A stretch of DNA of 36,057 nt from Thiocapsa sp. UBA6158 (GCF_002423035.1 NZ_DIUM01000089.1:1-36057); one strand, 5' to 3'. Counted from the stretch's first letter, positions 16,043 through 25,260 are shown. Numbers and translations: made by a program. The notes: generated from the letters alone by a model not told the origin.

Positions 16043-18313
16043 GAAGCTATAGCTCGCCGTGAGGCCGATCAGGAAACCGGTGCCGGGGCCGGGCGCATAG
16101 AAGCGGCCGTTGGCGTCGTTGACGCTCACCGCGGAGATGTAGGGCTCGTCCAGCAGATTGTCGATGCGCACGAACTCCGAGAGCCGGAGTCCGCCCAGGT
16201 CCTGCGTGAAGCCCGCGCGGAGGTTGGCGAGCCAGTATCCGGGCGCCGTCTCGCTGTTGCGGTCGTTCACGTAGACCTTGTCCTGTCCATAGAAGCTCAT
16301 CGCTGCGTCGAACCCCAGTGGCTCGTAGGCGTAGGAGAGCTCGCCGAAGAGCATGAACGCGGGGACGCCGGGGATGCGGTTGCCCGACTCGACGCTCGTC
16401 ACATTGAGGGTCGGTGCGACGGTACGGCATGGAATGCCCGCGCAGGCCGGGAAGCTCTCGGTGAATGTGCTGTCCAGGTAGGTCGCCGCCAGATAGCCGG
16501 CAAAGCCACGACCCAGGGGTGCCTCCAGCAGCAGCTCCACACCTCGGCGACGCGACGCGGGCGCGTTACGGTAGGTTGCCCGTCCACCCCCGTTGGTCGC
16601 CACGGTCAGCTCGTCGTCGCTGTCGATCTGGAAGAGTGCGAGATTCAGGCGGGCGTCCGCGCCGAGCAGAAACTTGGCGCCGATCTCGTAGTGCCGACTC
16701 ACGGCGGGATCCAGATCCAGGTTTAGGCCGGCACCGCCGTCGGGGCGATAGGCCAGCTCGGTGAAGGTCGGCGTCTCGAAGGTCTTGCCGAGGTTGGCGT
16801 AGAGATTGATCGATGGCGTCAGGTTGTAGAGGAGGCCGAGCGCGGGCGTCCAGGCGCCGTAGGTGCCACTTCCGCTGTCGTCGGGGTTGAGGTTGGTGGC
16901 CGTGATCGGAACGGTCGAGCCGCTGCAGGTGCCCGGCCGCGTGCCGGGTGCGGTCACGCGATCGGGGGTGCAGATGAAGCCGTCGTCGGAGTCGAAGCGG
17001 ACCTCGGTGAAACGTAACCCCAGATCCAGACTCCAGCGGGGTGCGAACCCCCAGGTGCCCTGAACGAAGGTTCCCCAACTCGCCACGGTATTGTCTTCGT
17101 CGCGCTTGAGCGCGGCACGCTCGCCCAAGACGTTGAGATAACCTTTGCGCTCCTCGGAGGACCGATCGTATTCCCCGCCCAGGACCAAGGTCAGGGGGCC
17201 GTCGGCGAGTGTCGTCGAACGGGTCCAGAGGAGGTTTCCGCCGGCAAAACGGCGGTCGAACGCGCTCACGCCGCCCGAGGCCGTGATGGCGTTCTGGTTG
17301 GCGAGCGGGATGGCGAGGTACTGCTCGTTGCTGCGTGTGCCTGTGTAGGCCATGACGCGCAGGTTGTCCGCATCGCTCAGCGGCTGATCCAGGACGACCC
17401 CGCCCTGGAGGTTGTCGAGCGTGCGCCGGGTCTGAAAGATCCGCGCGGCAGGCGACGCTTGGCGGGGATTGCGCTTGACCTCCTCCGCGGTCAGGCCGAG
17501 CGGATCTTGGCTCTCGGGCAGATTCAAGGCATTCGCGATCAGGCTGAGGGTACCGCCGCCGTCGAGCGCAATCTTAAGCTTGGTGTTGGCTTGCTCCTTG
17601 GTGGCGCGACTCCAATCGCGGTAGCCGTCGGTCTGCGCGCGGGACAGATCGACGACAGTGTTCAGACGCCCGACCTCGCCACCCAGCTTGGTCCCGGTGA
17701 TCCAGGTGCCGTCGCTGCCGCCCATCAGACGCACCGACAGGGTCGGCTCGGGCGGACCGTCCTCGGTGAAGACCTGCACGACGCCGCCCGAGTGGTTGCC
17801 GTAGAGGGCGGAGAAACCGCCGCGCATCACCTCGATGGATCGCGCCGATCCCAAATCGAAAAGCCCGGGTCCGCCCTGGCCGTCCGGCGTGCTCGCGGGG
17901 ATGCCATCCGCGATCAGCTTGACCCCGCGTGTCCCGAACTGGGAGCGTCCGCCGAAGCCGCGGATCATGATCTGCTCTTCCTGCGCGTAGGTCCCGCGGT
18001 TGGTCACGACCGTCCCGGGGACGCGCGCCAGATCCTCGGAGATCAGCACCATGGGCTTTTGGTTCTGGATGATCGCCTTGTCCAGGACATCGATGGCGAC
18101 CGGCAGGTCGAAGGTGGTTTCGCCCGAGCGTGTAGCGGTCACCACCAACGGGGCCAGCTCGATCGTCTCTTCGTCGGACTCCGTTGGCTGGAGCCCCTGC
18201 GCGGTCGCAGCCCCGCACTGGAGAGCCGCGACCGCGACCGCGAGACCGATGATCGAGCCGACGGCCCGAGTCACTCGGGTATCCCGATCAGGATTCGCAG
18301 CCCAATCCGTCAT
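16040..18313 (-). CDS. TonB-dependent outer-membrane receptor
   Basis: This protein of about 757 residues is an outer-membrane beta barrel with a plug, which imports a bound substrate using energy from TonB. A signal peptide (AVGSIIGLAVAVAALQCGAATAQG) is followed by a TonB-box-like segment (ELAPLVVTATRS). The plug contains LISEDLARVPGTVVTNRG, IMIRGFGGRSQFGTRGVK and IEVMRGGFSALYG. The barrel ends IGLTASYSF, with the terminal phenylalanine required for assembly. ATG 18313 lies inside the end of the LOG gene (26-base overlap); ATG 18322 is an alternative, and neither has a strong ribosome binding site. The overlap suggests coupled translation. The substrate (iron chelate, other metal or vitamin) cannot be told from the sequence. 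The stop codon lies in a repeat element. Confidence 0.9.
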   Translation of the reverse strand: MTDWAANPDRDTRVTRAVGSIIGLAVAVAALQCGAATAQGLQPTESDEETIELAPLVVTATRSGETTFDLPVAIDVLDKAIIQNQKPMVLISEDLARVPGTVVTNRGTYAQEEQIMIRGFGGRSQFGTRGVKLIADGIPASTPDGQGGPGLFDLGSARSIEVMRGGFSALYGNHSGGVVQVFTEDGPPEPTLSVRLMGGSDGTWITGTKLGGEVGRLNTVVDLSRAQTDGYRDWSRATKEQANTKLKIALDGGGTLSLIANALNLPESQDPLGLTAEEVKRNPRQASPAARIFQTRRTLDNLQGGVVLDQPLSDADNLRVMAYTGTRSNEQYLAIPLANQNAITASGGVSAFDRRFAGGNLLWTRSTTLADGPLTLVLGGEYDRSSEERKGYLNVLGERAALKRDEDNTVASWGTFVQGTWGFAPRWSLDLGLRFTEVRFDSDDGFICTPDRVTAPGTRPGTCSGSTVPITATNLNPDDSGSGTYGAWTPALGLLYNLTPSINLYANLGKTFETPTFTELAYRPDGGAGLNLDLDPAVSRHYEIGAKFLLGADARLNLALFQIDSDDELTVATNGGGRATYRNAPASRRRGVELLLEAPLGRGFAGYLAATYLDSTFTESFPACAGIPCRTVAPTLNVTSVESGNRIPGVPAFMLFGELSYAYEPLGFDAAMSFYGQDKVYVNDRNSETAPGYWLANLRAGFTQDLGGLRLSEFVRIDNLLDEPYISAVSVNDANGRFYAPGPGTGFLIGLTASYSF

Positions 18314-19196
18314 AATGCGCATAGATCCGTGACCAGGCATCCTCCGCGGTCTCGACGAAGCTGAAGAGCGCAAGGTCGTCGCGACCGATCACCCCTTCAT
18401 CGACCAGCGCCTCGAAGTCGATGACGCGCTCCCAGAATGCCCGCCCGAAGAGCATCACGGGCATGGGTCGAATCTTCTTCGTCTGAATCAAGCAGAGCGT
18501 CTCGAAGAGCTCGTCGAAGGTGCCGAAGCCGCCGGGAAAGACCACCAAGGCCTTCGCACGCATGAGGAAATGCATCTTGCGCAGGGCGAAGTAGTGAAAC
18601 TGGAACGACAGCTCCGGGGTGATGTAGGGGTTCGGGGCCTGCTCGTGCGGAAGCGTGATGCTGAGCCCGATCGAGACGGCATCGACGTCGGCGGCGCCGC
18701 GATTGGCCGCCTCCATGATGCCGGGCCCGCCACCCGTGACGATCACGAAACAGCGTGATTCCGCGTTCTGCTCCTGCTCGGAGACGATGCGCGCGAAACG
18801 CCTCGCCTCCGCATAGTAGTGCGAGCGATCGAGCGCACGCCGGCAGCGCTCGACGGCGGCTTGCGCCTGCGCATCCGCCGGCGCGGCAGCCCGCGCACGT
18901 TCGGCGTCCACCAGGTTCCGTGCAGCCGCCTCGGGATCCGGAATTCGGGCGCTGCCGAAGACCACGATGGTCGACTCGACCCGCTGGTCCTGCAACTCCA
19001 GCTCGGGCTTGAGCAGCTCGAGCTGCAGGCGCAGCGGCCGCGCCTCGTCGCGCATCAGAAAATCGACATCCGTGTAGGCGAGACGGTAGGCCGCTGAGCG
19101 CGTTTGCGGCGTCGAGCTGATCTCGGCCGCCCGCTCGGCATCCTCGCGGGCGGTCGGTAGGGTGACGTGATTGCGGTCGGTTGGTTTGGGCATCAT
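18288..19196 (-). CDS. LOG family protein (Lonely Guy type)
   Basis: LOG proteins are Rossmann-fold nucleotide-binding enzymes. Many cleave nucleoside monophosphates at the glycosidic bond, and some relatives act on other nucleotides. The 302-residue protein has the family motif PGGFGTFDELFE and the upstream TGGGPGIMEAANRGA loop with LRKMHFLMRAKALVVFP. An N-terminal extension of about 150 residues, partly helical and charged, precedes the core, as in the long LOG subfamily. It starts at one of two adjacent ATGs (19196 or 19193). It overlaps the start of the TonB receptor gene by 26 bases. Upstream is the truncated pilU. Confidence 0.85.
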   Translation of the reverse strand: MMPKPTDRNHVTLPTAREDAERAAEISSTPQTRSAAYRLAYTDVDFLMRDEARPLRLQLELLKPELELQDQRVESTIVVFGSARIPDPEAAARNLVDAERARAAAPADAQAQAAVERCRRALDRSHYYAEARRFARIVSEQEQNAESRCFVIVTGGGPGIMEAANRGAADVDAVSIGLSITLPHEQAPNPYITPELSFQFHYFALRKMHFLMRAKALVVFPGGFGTFDELFETLCLIQTKKIRPMPVMLFGRAFWERVIDFEALVDEGVIGRDDLALFSFVETAEDAWSRIYAHYDGLGCES

Positions 19197-19241
19197 GCGC
19201 GAGGCTCTCGGAGTCGGTTGCGGATTCGGGGCGGGCTCGGA

Positions 19242-19592
19242 TCAAGGTCGCCGGCCGCGATGCGCCTCGTCATGCACGCGGGAAACCCCGTCGATCATGC
19301 GATCCGTCGCCTCGCGCTGGACGAATGCGCTGACGCGGAAACGCCCGAGCCGGGGGCGATCGATCACGAACTGGCACTCATTGGTCGTGCGAAACTCCTC
19401 GCGCTGGCGATCGTTCATGAGGCCGAGCACCATGTCGTGTGACTGCTCGGCCGACACGGGATGTTTCGTCGCGGAATAGATGGCCCCGTCGATCTTGACG
19501 CTGGGTGGCCAGCCTGCGGTGATGAAGAGGTCGGACGCCTTGCGCTCGACGACCACACTCAGCAGGTGCTCGATTACACGATTCAGGTCCAT
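19242..19592 (-). pseudogene. pilU: Truncated PilU (type IV pilus retraction ATPase), N-terminal fragment
   Basis: PilU is the accessory motor ATPase that works with PilT in pilus retraction. The frame begins MDLNRVIEHLLSVVVERKAS, then SDLFITAGWPPSVKIDG and GRFRVSAFVQRE, matching the N-terminal domain of PilU. Homology stops at about 19310, just where MVLRRIE would be expected. A short unrelated tail (RVHDEAHRGRRP) ends at 19242. The whole ATPase domain of some 260 residues is missing. ATG 19592 gives the family start, with GAGGGCG upstream. pilU normally follows pilT, as here, so a deletion reaching toward the LOG gene is the simplest explanation. The fragment could still be translated but cannot hydrolyse ATP. 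Confidence 0.8.
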
Positions 19593-19847
19593 ACGCGCCC
19601 TCGATTTTGAGGCGATTTCCCGGAAAGGAACGACCGGCATGTCGGTGCGCATCGATTCGCACCCACAGCCTTCAGGCCTTCCGGGCTTGCGCAGTCGGGA
19701 TGCTCAGTCGCGTCGATCACCTAGAGACACGACCCGCCGGCAGCCATCCATGCTTGGCCGGACCAGCGATCCCCGAACGCGCGCGACCGTCCGGAATCGG
19801 CATGGCGCAGCGCAGCACTCGGCCCGACAAGGCTCGGCGAGTCGGGA

Positions 19848-20885
19848 TCAGGTAAAGCCGTCCTTGTTTTGGGCCTTCATCCGCGCGTCCTTGCGCGACA
19901 CCAAGCCCTGTTGGACCAACTCCTTGAGGTTCTGATCCAGGGTCTGCATGCCGTGCGCTTGCCCGGTCTGGATCGCCGAATACATCTGGGCCACCTTGGC
20001 CTCGCGGATGAGGTTACGGATGGCCGGCGTACCGATCATGATCTCGTGCGCGGCGACCCGCCCGCCGCCGACTCGCTTCAACAGCGTCTGCGCGATGACC
20101 GAGCGCAGCGACTCCGAGAGCATCGCCCGGATCATCTCCTTCTCCGCCGCGGGAAAGACATCGATGATGCGGTCGATCGTCTTGGCCGCCGAGGTGGTGT
20201 GCAGCGTCCCGAAGACCAGATGCCCCGTCTCGGCCGCGGTCATCGCCAGCCGAATGGTCTCCAGATCGCGCATCTCGCCGACCAGGATGATGTCCGGATC
20301 CTGGCGCAACGCGGAGCGCAACGCCTCGCTGAAGCCCAGCGTGTCCTTGTGCACCTCGCGCTGGTTGACCAAACACTTCTTGCTTCCGTGTACGAACTCG
20401 ATCGGATCCTCGATCGTGAGGATGTGCGCGTGCTCGGTCTCGTTGAGATGGTCGACCATTGCAGCCAGGGTCGTGGACTTACCCGAACCGGTCGGCCCGG
20501 TCACCAGGATGAGGCCGCGCGGAACGCTGATGATCTCCTTGAAACTCTCGGGCGCATTCAGCTCTTCGAGCGACAAGACTTTCGAGGGGATCGTGCGAAA
20601 GACCGCACCGGCGCCGCGCTTCTGGTTGAATGCGTTGACGCGGAACCGGGCCAGACCCGGAATCTCGAAGGAGAAGTCCGTTTCCAAAAACTCCTCGTAG
20701 TCCTTGCGCTGCTTGTCGTTCATGATGTCGTAGACAAGCGAATGCACCGAGCGATGATCGAGCGGCGGGACATTGATGCGGCGCATGTCGCCGTCGACAC
20801 GGATCATCGGCGGCAGGCCGGCAGAGAGATGCAGGTCCGAGGCGTTGTTTTTGACGCTGAAGGCCAGTAGTTCGGCGATATCCAC
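19848..20885 (-). CDS. pilT: Type IV pilus retraction ATPase PilT
   Basis: PilT is a hexameric cytoplasmic ATPase that depolymerises type IV pili and drives twitching motility. All motifs of the 345-residue protein are intact: Walker A GPTGSGKST (residues 130-138), the Asp box (TIEDPIEFVH), Walker B LVGEMRD, the His box TGHLVFGTLHTTSA, and the C-terminal AIRNLIRE. The N-terminal domain begins VDIAELLAFSVKNNASDLHLSAG. The start is GTG at 20885, preceded by GGGAG at six bases. It points away from the lut genes, and 169 bases lie between the two starts. Its usual partner PilU is truncated downstream, so PilT may act alone. Confidence 0.96.
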   Translation of the reverse strand: MDIAELLAFSVKNNASDLHLSAGLPPMIRVDGDMRRINVPPLDHRSVHSLVYDIMNDKQRKDYEEFLETDFSFEIPGLARFRVNAFNQKRGAGAVFRTIPSKVLSLEELNAPESFKEIISVPRGLILVTGPTGSGKSTTLAAMVDHLNETEHAHILTIEDPIEFVHGSKKCLVNQREVHKDTLGFSEALRSALRQDPDIILVGEMRDLETIRLAMTAAETGHLVFGTLHTTSAAKTIDRIIDVFPAAEKEMIRAMLSESLRSVIAQTLLKRVGGGRVAAHEIMIGTPAIRNLIREAKVAQMYSAIQTGQAHGMQTLDQNLKELVQQGLVSRKDARMKAQNKDGFT

Positions 20886-21054
20886 GAATCACTCCCGATT
20901 TAACCGCGGCCGGCATGACGTGGTCTAGCATAGCCCGAAGCGCCGGCCTCGGTCTCGGCGGATCTACCGTCGGCGTGTTTTGGCCCATACGGTTTAGAGT
21001 GCCGGATCGAGATCGACCACGGATCAAATTCAAGACCCACCGGAGCCTCGTCCG

Positions 21055-21831
21055 ATGACCGATACCCCCAAGACATCCCCGCGTGTCGGACTGTTCGCAA
21101 CCTGCCTCATGAACCTCTTCCGGCCGAACATCGGCTTTGCCGCAGCAAAGCTGCTCGAGGAGGCAGGCTGCATCGTCGGCGTGCCGCCGAGCCAGACCTG
21201 TTGCGGACAGCCGGGCTACAACTCGGGCGACAACGACTCCGCACGCACACTCGCCAAACAGGTGATCGCCACCTTCGAGGACTACGATTATCTCGTCGGT
21301 CCCTCGGGCTCCTGCATGGCGACCATCCGGCATGACTATCCCGTCCTTTTTGCAGCAGACCGCAACTGGCGCGACCGCGCCGAGGCCGTTGCGGCAAAAA
21401 GCTGGGAGCTGACGTCGTTCCTGGTCGACGTCCTGGGCATCACAGGGGTTCAGGCCGGATTCGACACAATTGCGACCTATCATGACTCCTGCTCCGGCCT
21501 GCGCGGACTCGGCATCAAAGGTCAGCCGCGACAACTGCTCGCCGGCGTGAAGGGGCTCACCCTGCGCGAGATGACCGACAGCGAGGTCTGCTGCGGGTTC
21601 GGCGGGACCTTCTGCGTCGGATATCCCGAGATCTCGGTCAAGATCGTCGACGACAAGATCCGCAACATCCACGCCACCGGGGCCGATTCGCTGATCGGCG
21701 GCGATCTGGGCTGTCTGATGAACATCGCCGGGCGGCTGAGCCGGATCGGCTCGCCGGTCCGGGTGTTTCATGTTGCAGAGGTGCTGGCCGGGACGGCGGA
21801 CGGTCCGGGCATCGGCGACGGGCGGAGTTGA
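21055..21831 (+). CDS. lutA: Lactate utilisation iron-sulfur protein LutA
   Basis: LutA (YkgE) is a subunit of the LutABC L-lactate dehydrogenase complex, where it probably carries electrons through cysteine-rich CCG domains. The 258-residue protein has two such domains: CCGQPGYNSG near residue 49 with SCMATI following, and CCGFGGTFCVG near residue 179 preceded by YHDSCSGLRGLG. ATG 21055 has GGAG upstream at about ten bases. lutB begins 363 bases after its stop, an unusually long gap for this operon. Confidence 0.92.
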   Translation: MTDTPKTSPRVGLFATCLMNLFRPNIGFAAAKLLEEAGCIVGVPPSQTCCGQPGYNSGDNDSARTLAKQVIATFEDYDYLVGPSGSCMATIRHDYPVLFAADRNWRDRAEAVAAKSWELTSFLVDVLGITGVQAGFDTIATYHDSCSGLRGLGIKGQPRQLLAGVKGLTLREMTDSEVCCGFGGTFCVGYPEISVKIVDDKIRNIHATGADSLIGGDLGCLMNIAGRLSRIGSPVRVFHVAEVLAGTADGPGIGDGRS

Positions 21832-22194
21832 GCCGTTGCAGCGCGGCGCGAGGATGTTCCCGATGCCGCGATTCAACATCGACCCCGTCGGTCGGATGCC
21901 TTCGGTGCCGCGCTGGATCGCTGAACTTGCGCACCGTTGCCGATTCGCCAGACCGCAGTTCTTACCGTGTAAGACAAGAGACGATAGCCATTTCGACAAT
22001 CACCGTCTCGGACAAGGGGCAAGTGCCTTGCATCTCTCGGGTTGCTCCCGTTGTGCAGCGCTCGACACCTTCGACGACCGTCGATTCGCTCGGCGTGCAC
22101 AGCATCTCGGCACAACCCCGGCCGTTGTCGTACCAGTCGGATGAACCCGCGTTGATCCGACCTCCATCCACCGATAGACCCGAGGGTACGGTCA
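21832..22194. other. Gap inside the lut gene cluster with a possible AbrB-antitoxin remnant
   Basis: This 363-base stretch holds no intact gene. At 21984-22028 one frame reads IAISTITVSDKGQV, which resembles the N-terminus of AbrB/VapB-type antitoxins (TITVSxKGQV). It has ATA where a start would be, and homology is lost after the next few residues. I take it as a decayed fragment, with low confidence. Confidence 0.3.
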
Positions 22195-23604
22195 TTGGAC
22201 ATCCGCTCACACGAATTTCAGCCACGCGCGGTCGCAGCACTCCGTGACACCAGCCTCCAACAGGCGCTGGACAAGGCGCGCGACGGCTTCGTCGCCAAGC
22301 GTGCGGTGCAGGTCGCCGAGCTGTCCGAGTTCGAGGCCCTGCGCGAGGCAGCCAAGACGCTCAAGGACCACGTCCTCGATCATCTCGATCATTATCTGGA
22401 GCGCTACGAGGCCGCCGTCGTTGCGGCCGGCGGTCATGTCCACTGGGCCCGCGACGACGCCGAGGCCCGCCGCATTATCCTCGACATCTGCCGTCGCGTG
22501 GATGCGCGTACCGTCACCAAGGGCAAATCGATGGTGTCAGAGGAGATCGGTCTCAACACGGCCCTGATCGATGCCGGCCTGACCCTGGTCGAGACCGATC
22601 TGGGCGAGTACATCATCCAGCTTGCGGGCGAGGCGCCCTCGCACATCATCGCCCCGGCCGTGCACAAGACCCGCGAGCAGGTCTCCGATCTCTTCGAGCA
22701 GGCCCACGGCGGACCGCGCCTCACCGAGATCGCGGACCTGGTCGACGCGGCCCGTCTGGCGCTGCGCGAGCGCTATTTCCAGGCCGATGTCGGCATCACC
22801 GGCGGCAACTTCCTGATCGCCGAGACCGGCTCCAGTCTAATCGTCACCAACGAGGGCAACGGCGATCTCACCCAGACGCTCGCACGGGTGCACATCGTCA
22901 CCGCCGGGATCGAGCGCGTCGTGCCCACGCTGGACGACGCGACACTCTTCCTGCGCCTGCTCGCGCGCAGCGCCACCGGTCAGGAGACCGAGACCTACAC
23001 GACCCTCTCGACCGGACCCAAACGCGCCGCCGACCTCGACGGGCCGGAGGAATACCATGTGATCCTGGTCGACAATGGCCGTTCGCGCATGCTCGCCGGA
23101 CCCTTTCGCGAGATGCTGCGCTGCATCCGTTGCGGCGCCTGCATGAATCACTGCCCCGTCTACGGCGCGATCGGCGGCCATGCCTACGGCTGGGTCTATC
23201 CCGGCCCCATGGGCTCGGTGCTGACCCCCTTGATCAAGGGCTTGAACGCCGCCTATGACCTGCCCAATGCCTGCACCCTGAACGGCCGCTGCGCCTCGGT
23301 CTGCCCGGTGAAGATCCCGTTGCCGGATCTCCTGCGTCGACTGCGACACGAGCAATTCAAGCAGTCGATCACCCCGCGTCGCAAGCGCCGGGCGCTCGCC
23401 GTCTGGCATCTCTTGGCGACCCGACCCAAGCTCTACCACGCACTGGAGCGCCTGGCCGCGCGTGCACTCGCCGCAATCGGCGCTCGTGCGGGTCGCATCC
23501 GCCGCCTGCCGGGGGCGCGCGGCTGGACTGATGGTCGGGATCTGCCGGCTCCATCCGGCCGGACCTTTCTGGAACGCTGGCAGGCCGAGCGAGGACAGTC
23601 ATGA
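22195..23604 (+). CDS. lutB: Lactate utilisation iron-sulfur protein LutB
   Basis: LutB (YkgF) is the iron-sulfur electron carrier of the LutABC complex. The 469-residue protein has the LUD domain (GKSMVSEEIGLN, ITGGNFLIAETGSSLIVTNEGNG) followed by a ferredoxin-type region. The first cluster motif is CIRCGACMNHCPVYG. The second reads CTLNGRCASVCPVKIP, with Asn where the second Cys of the CxxCxxCxxxCP pattern would be. The start is TTG 22195: GAGGG lies about ten bases upstream and the protein then begins LDIRSHEFQPRA in family style. It overlaps lutC by four bases. Confidence 0.92.
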   Translation: MDIRSHEFQPRAVAALRDTSLQQALDKARDGFVAKRAVQVAELSEFEALREAAKTLKDHVLDHLDHYLERYEAAVVAAGGHVHWARDDAEARRIILDICRRVDARTVTKGKSMVSEEIGLNTALIDAGLTLVETDLGEYIIQLAGEAPSHIIAPAVHKTREQVSDLFEQAHGGPRLTEIADLVDAARLALRERYFQADVGITGGNFLIAETGSSLIVTNEGNGDLTQTLARVHIVTAGIERVVPTLDDATLFLRLLARSATGQETETYTTLSTGPKRAADLDGPEEYHVILVDNGRSRMLAGPFREMLRCIRCGACMNHCPVYGAIGGHAYGWVYPGPMGSVLTPLIKGLNAAYDLPNACTLNGRCASVCPVKIPLPDLLRRLRHEQFKQSITPRRKRRALAVWHLLATRPKLYHALERLAARALAAIGARAGRIRRLPGARGWTDGRDLPAPSGRTFLERWQAERGQS

Positions 23605-24245
23605 GCAGCGCGCGAGAGGACATTCTGGATGCCGTGCGTCGCGCGGCGGGGCGCGAACCGCTCGATTCGCCCGCCAGTGCGGCCCTGGATGCACGCATCA
23701 TCACACCGGTTCGGCATCTTCGCCCGGCCTTCGACGAAGACCTGACGGTGCGATTTATCCGCAAGCTCGAAAGCCGCTCGGGCACAGTCGCGCGCGTTGC
23801 CGACCGAGCACAGATCCCGGCCGTCGTGGAAACCTTCCGATCGGCTCACGGCCTCGCCCCGCGCGCCGCCGTCGGCGCCGGGTTGAAGGACCTCGACTGG
23901 CCCGCCGACTGGACCATCCATTACAACCGCGCCGGAATCGAGGAGACCCTGTCGGTCACACCTGCATTCGCCGGGATCGCCGAGACCGGCACCCTCATGC
24001 TCCTTGCCTCCCCCGACAGCCCGACCACCCACAACTTCGTCCCGGACAACCAGGTCGTAGTTCTGGAGACAGCACGGATCCTCCGGCACTTCGAGGACGC
24101 CTGGGCAGCGTTGCGTGAGCGCACGGGCGGGATGCCGCGGGCCGTCAACCTCGTCTCGGGCCCCTCGCGCACGGCCGACATCGAGCAGACCATCCAGCTC
24201 GGCGCCCACGGGCCGCGACGGTTGCATGTGGTGCTGGTGGACTGA
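23601..24245 (+). CDS. lutC: Lactate utilisation protein LutC
   Basis: LutC (YkgG) is the third subunit of the LutABC lactate-oxidising complex. The 214-residue LUD-domain protein has ETGTLMLLASPDSPTTHNFV, followed by the VPDNQVVVLE segment, and SGPSRTADIEQTIQLGAHGP near the C-terminus, all family signatures. It starts with ATG at 23601, overlapping the lutB stop in ATGA, so translation is coupled. It is the last gene of the cluster; a hairpin at 24305 may end the transcript. Confidence 0.93.
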   Translation: MSSAREDILDAVRRAAGREPLDSPASAALDARIITPVRHLRPAFDEDLTVRFIRKLESRSGTVARVADRAQIPAVVETFRSAHGLAPRAAVGAGLKDLDWPADWTIHYNRAGIEETLSVTPAFAGIAETGTLMLLASPDSPTTHNFVPDNQVVVLETARILRHFEDAWAALRERTGGMPRAVNLVSGPSRTADIEQTIQLGAHGPRRLHVVLVD

Positions 24246-24304
24246 TGGAATACGAAATCGGTAGGTTGTACCGACGATAGGAAGCACAACTTGCGCCGAT
24301 GGTT

Positions 24305-24333
24305 GGTTGTGCCTCGCACGGCTCGGCACAACC
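24305..24333. terminator. Hairpin between lutC and a convergent gene
   Basis: GGTTGTGCC and GGCACAACC form a perfect 9-base stem around an 11-base loop, in the 145-base gap where lutC and the minus-strand gene converge. It has no T run, so a terminator role is inferred from position. GCACAAC at 24284-24290 can also pair with the left arm. Confidence 0.4.
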
Positions 24334-24390
24334 TCAGGCCGGTCGATCGTTTGGGCATTCCTAAAGGCCGGACCCTATTCCATCCGAACC

Positions 24391-25260
24391 TCATTCCACA
24401 TCTTCGCAACCCCTTCCGACCACGATCTGCTCGATATCCAGATAGTCTCGTAGCTTCTCGATGACCCGGCTCAGCACGGGCAGCAGATCCGGATCCCTCA
24501 TACGCTCGCGATCGATACCTTCGCAGCGGCCGAACAGGGCGTGGACGAGGTGCTCCTCGGTTTGAACCTGTGCAGTGAGATCGTCGAGCAACCGAGCAAC
24601 CTCGCTGCGTGTCGGTGAAGCGTCGAGGGCACCGAAGAGGTCGTTCAGGGCATCAAGCAAGGGCGCCGCGTCGACACCGAGCCCCAACTCTGCGGGACTC
24701 AAGGTCACCCGCCGCTCGGACACGCGGCCGACCCAGACCCGGAAGCTCTCGCGTTGCAGCGCGTGGTAGAGCGGGGCCTCGCTGATCAGGAACAAGAGCA
24801 GGTTGCGCGGGTTGGCATAATAGGGCGCGTCGCGCACCAACCAGCGCCGGTCGCGGATCAGGCGATGCACCCGGATATGCTCGCGGAAATCGGCCGCCTG
24901 CAACTGATCCAGGATCAGTACCGTCGACTCGGCCTCGCTCAGCGCACAGGCCTCGCTGAGGATGTCGTCGAGCGGGTCGACCGCAGACGCCTTGCGGCCG
25001 TACTCGTCGGTACCCGGCGGCAAGATCACCTCGGGTGTAGGCGGCTCCTCGTCCGAAAAGTCGTGGTAGAGGATGTGCGGGGTATCGAGTGCATGGGCGA
25101 GCGCGGTCGCGAAGGCGGTCTTACGGCGCTCGCCGTCGCCCTGGATATTCAAGGTACGAATCCGATTCGGCGAGCCCTTCAGCAGGCAACGCACCTGAAA
25201 GTCGTAGTCGTCGTTGGACTCGAAACCCTGCTCGGCCATGGACTCGCGCAATGTGCTCAT
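24391..25260 (-). CDS. Uncharacterised protein with a P-loop-like motif
   Basis: I do not recognise this 289-residue protein. Residues 38-52 (IQGDGERRKTAFATA) look like a variant P-loop: GDGERRKT in place of GxxxxGKT. VLILDQLQ further on could be a Walker B strand, with LLFLISEAPLYHAL after it, and the C-terminal third is helical and acidic. An AAA-like ATPase fold is possible but the missing Gly before Lys is a warning. ATG 25260 gives MSTLRESMAEQG; the open frame runs 20 codons further without obvious support. It is convergent with lutC and stands alone. Base composition is like its neighbours, so recent transfer is not indicated. Confidence 0.6.
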   Translation of the reverse strand: MSTLRESMAEQGFESNDDYDFQVRCLLKGSPNRIRTLNIQGDGERRKTAFATALAHALDTPHILYHDFSDEEPPTPEVILPPGTDEYGRKASAVDPLDDILSEACALSEAESTVLILDQLQAADFREHIRVHRLIRDRRWLVRDAPYYANPRNLLLFLISEAPLYHALQRESFRVWVGRVSERRVTLSPAELGLGVDAAPLLDALNDLFGALDASPTRSEVARLLDDLTAQVQTEEHLVHALFGRCEGIDRERMRDPDLLPVLSRVIEKLRDYLDIEQIVVGRGCEDVE

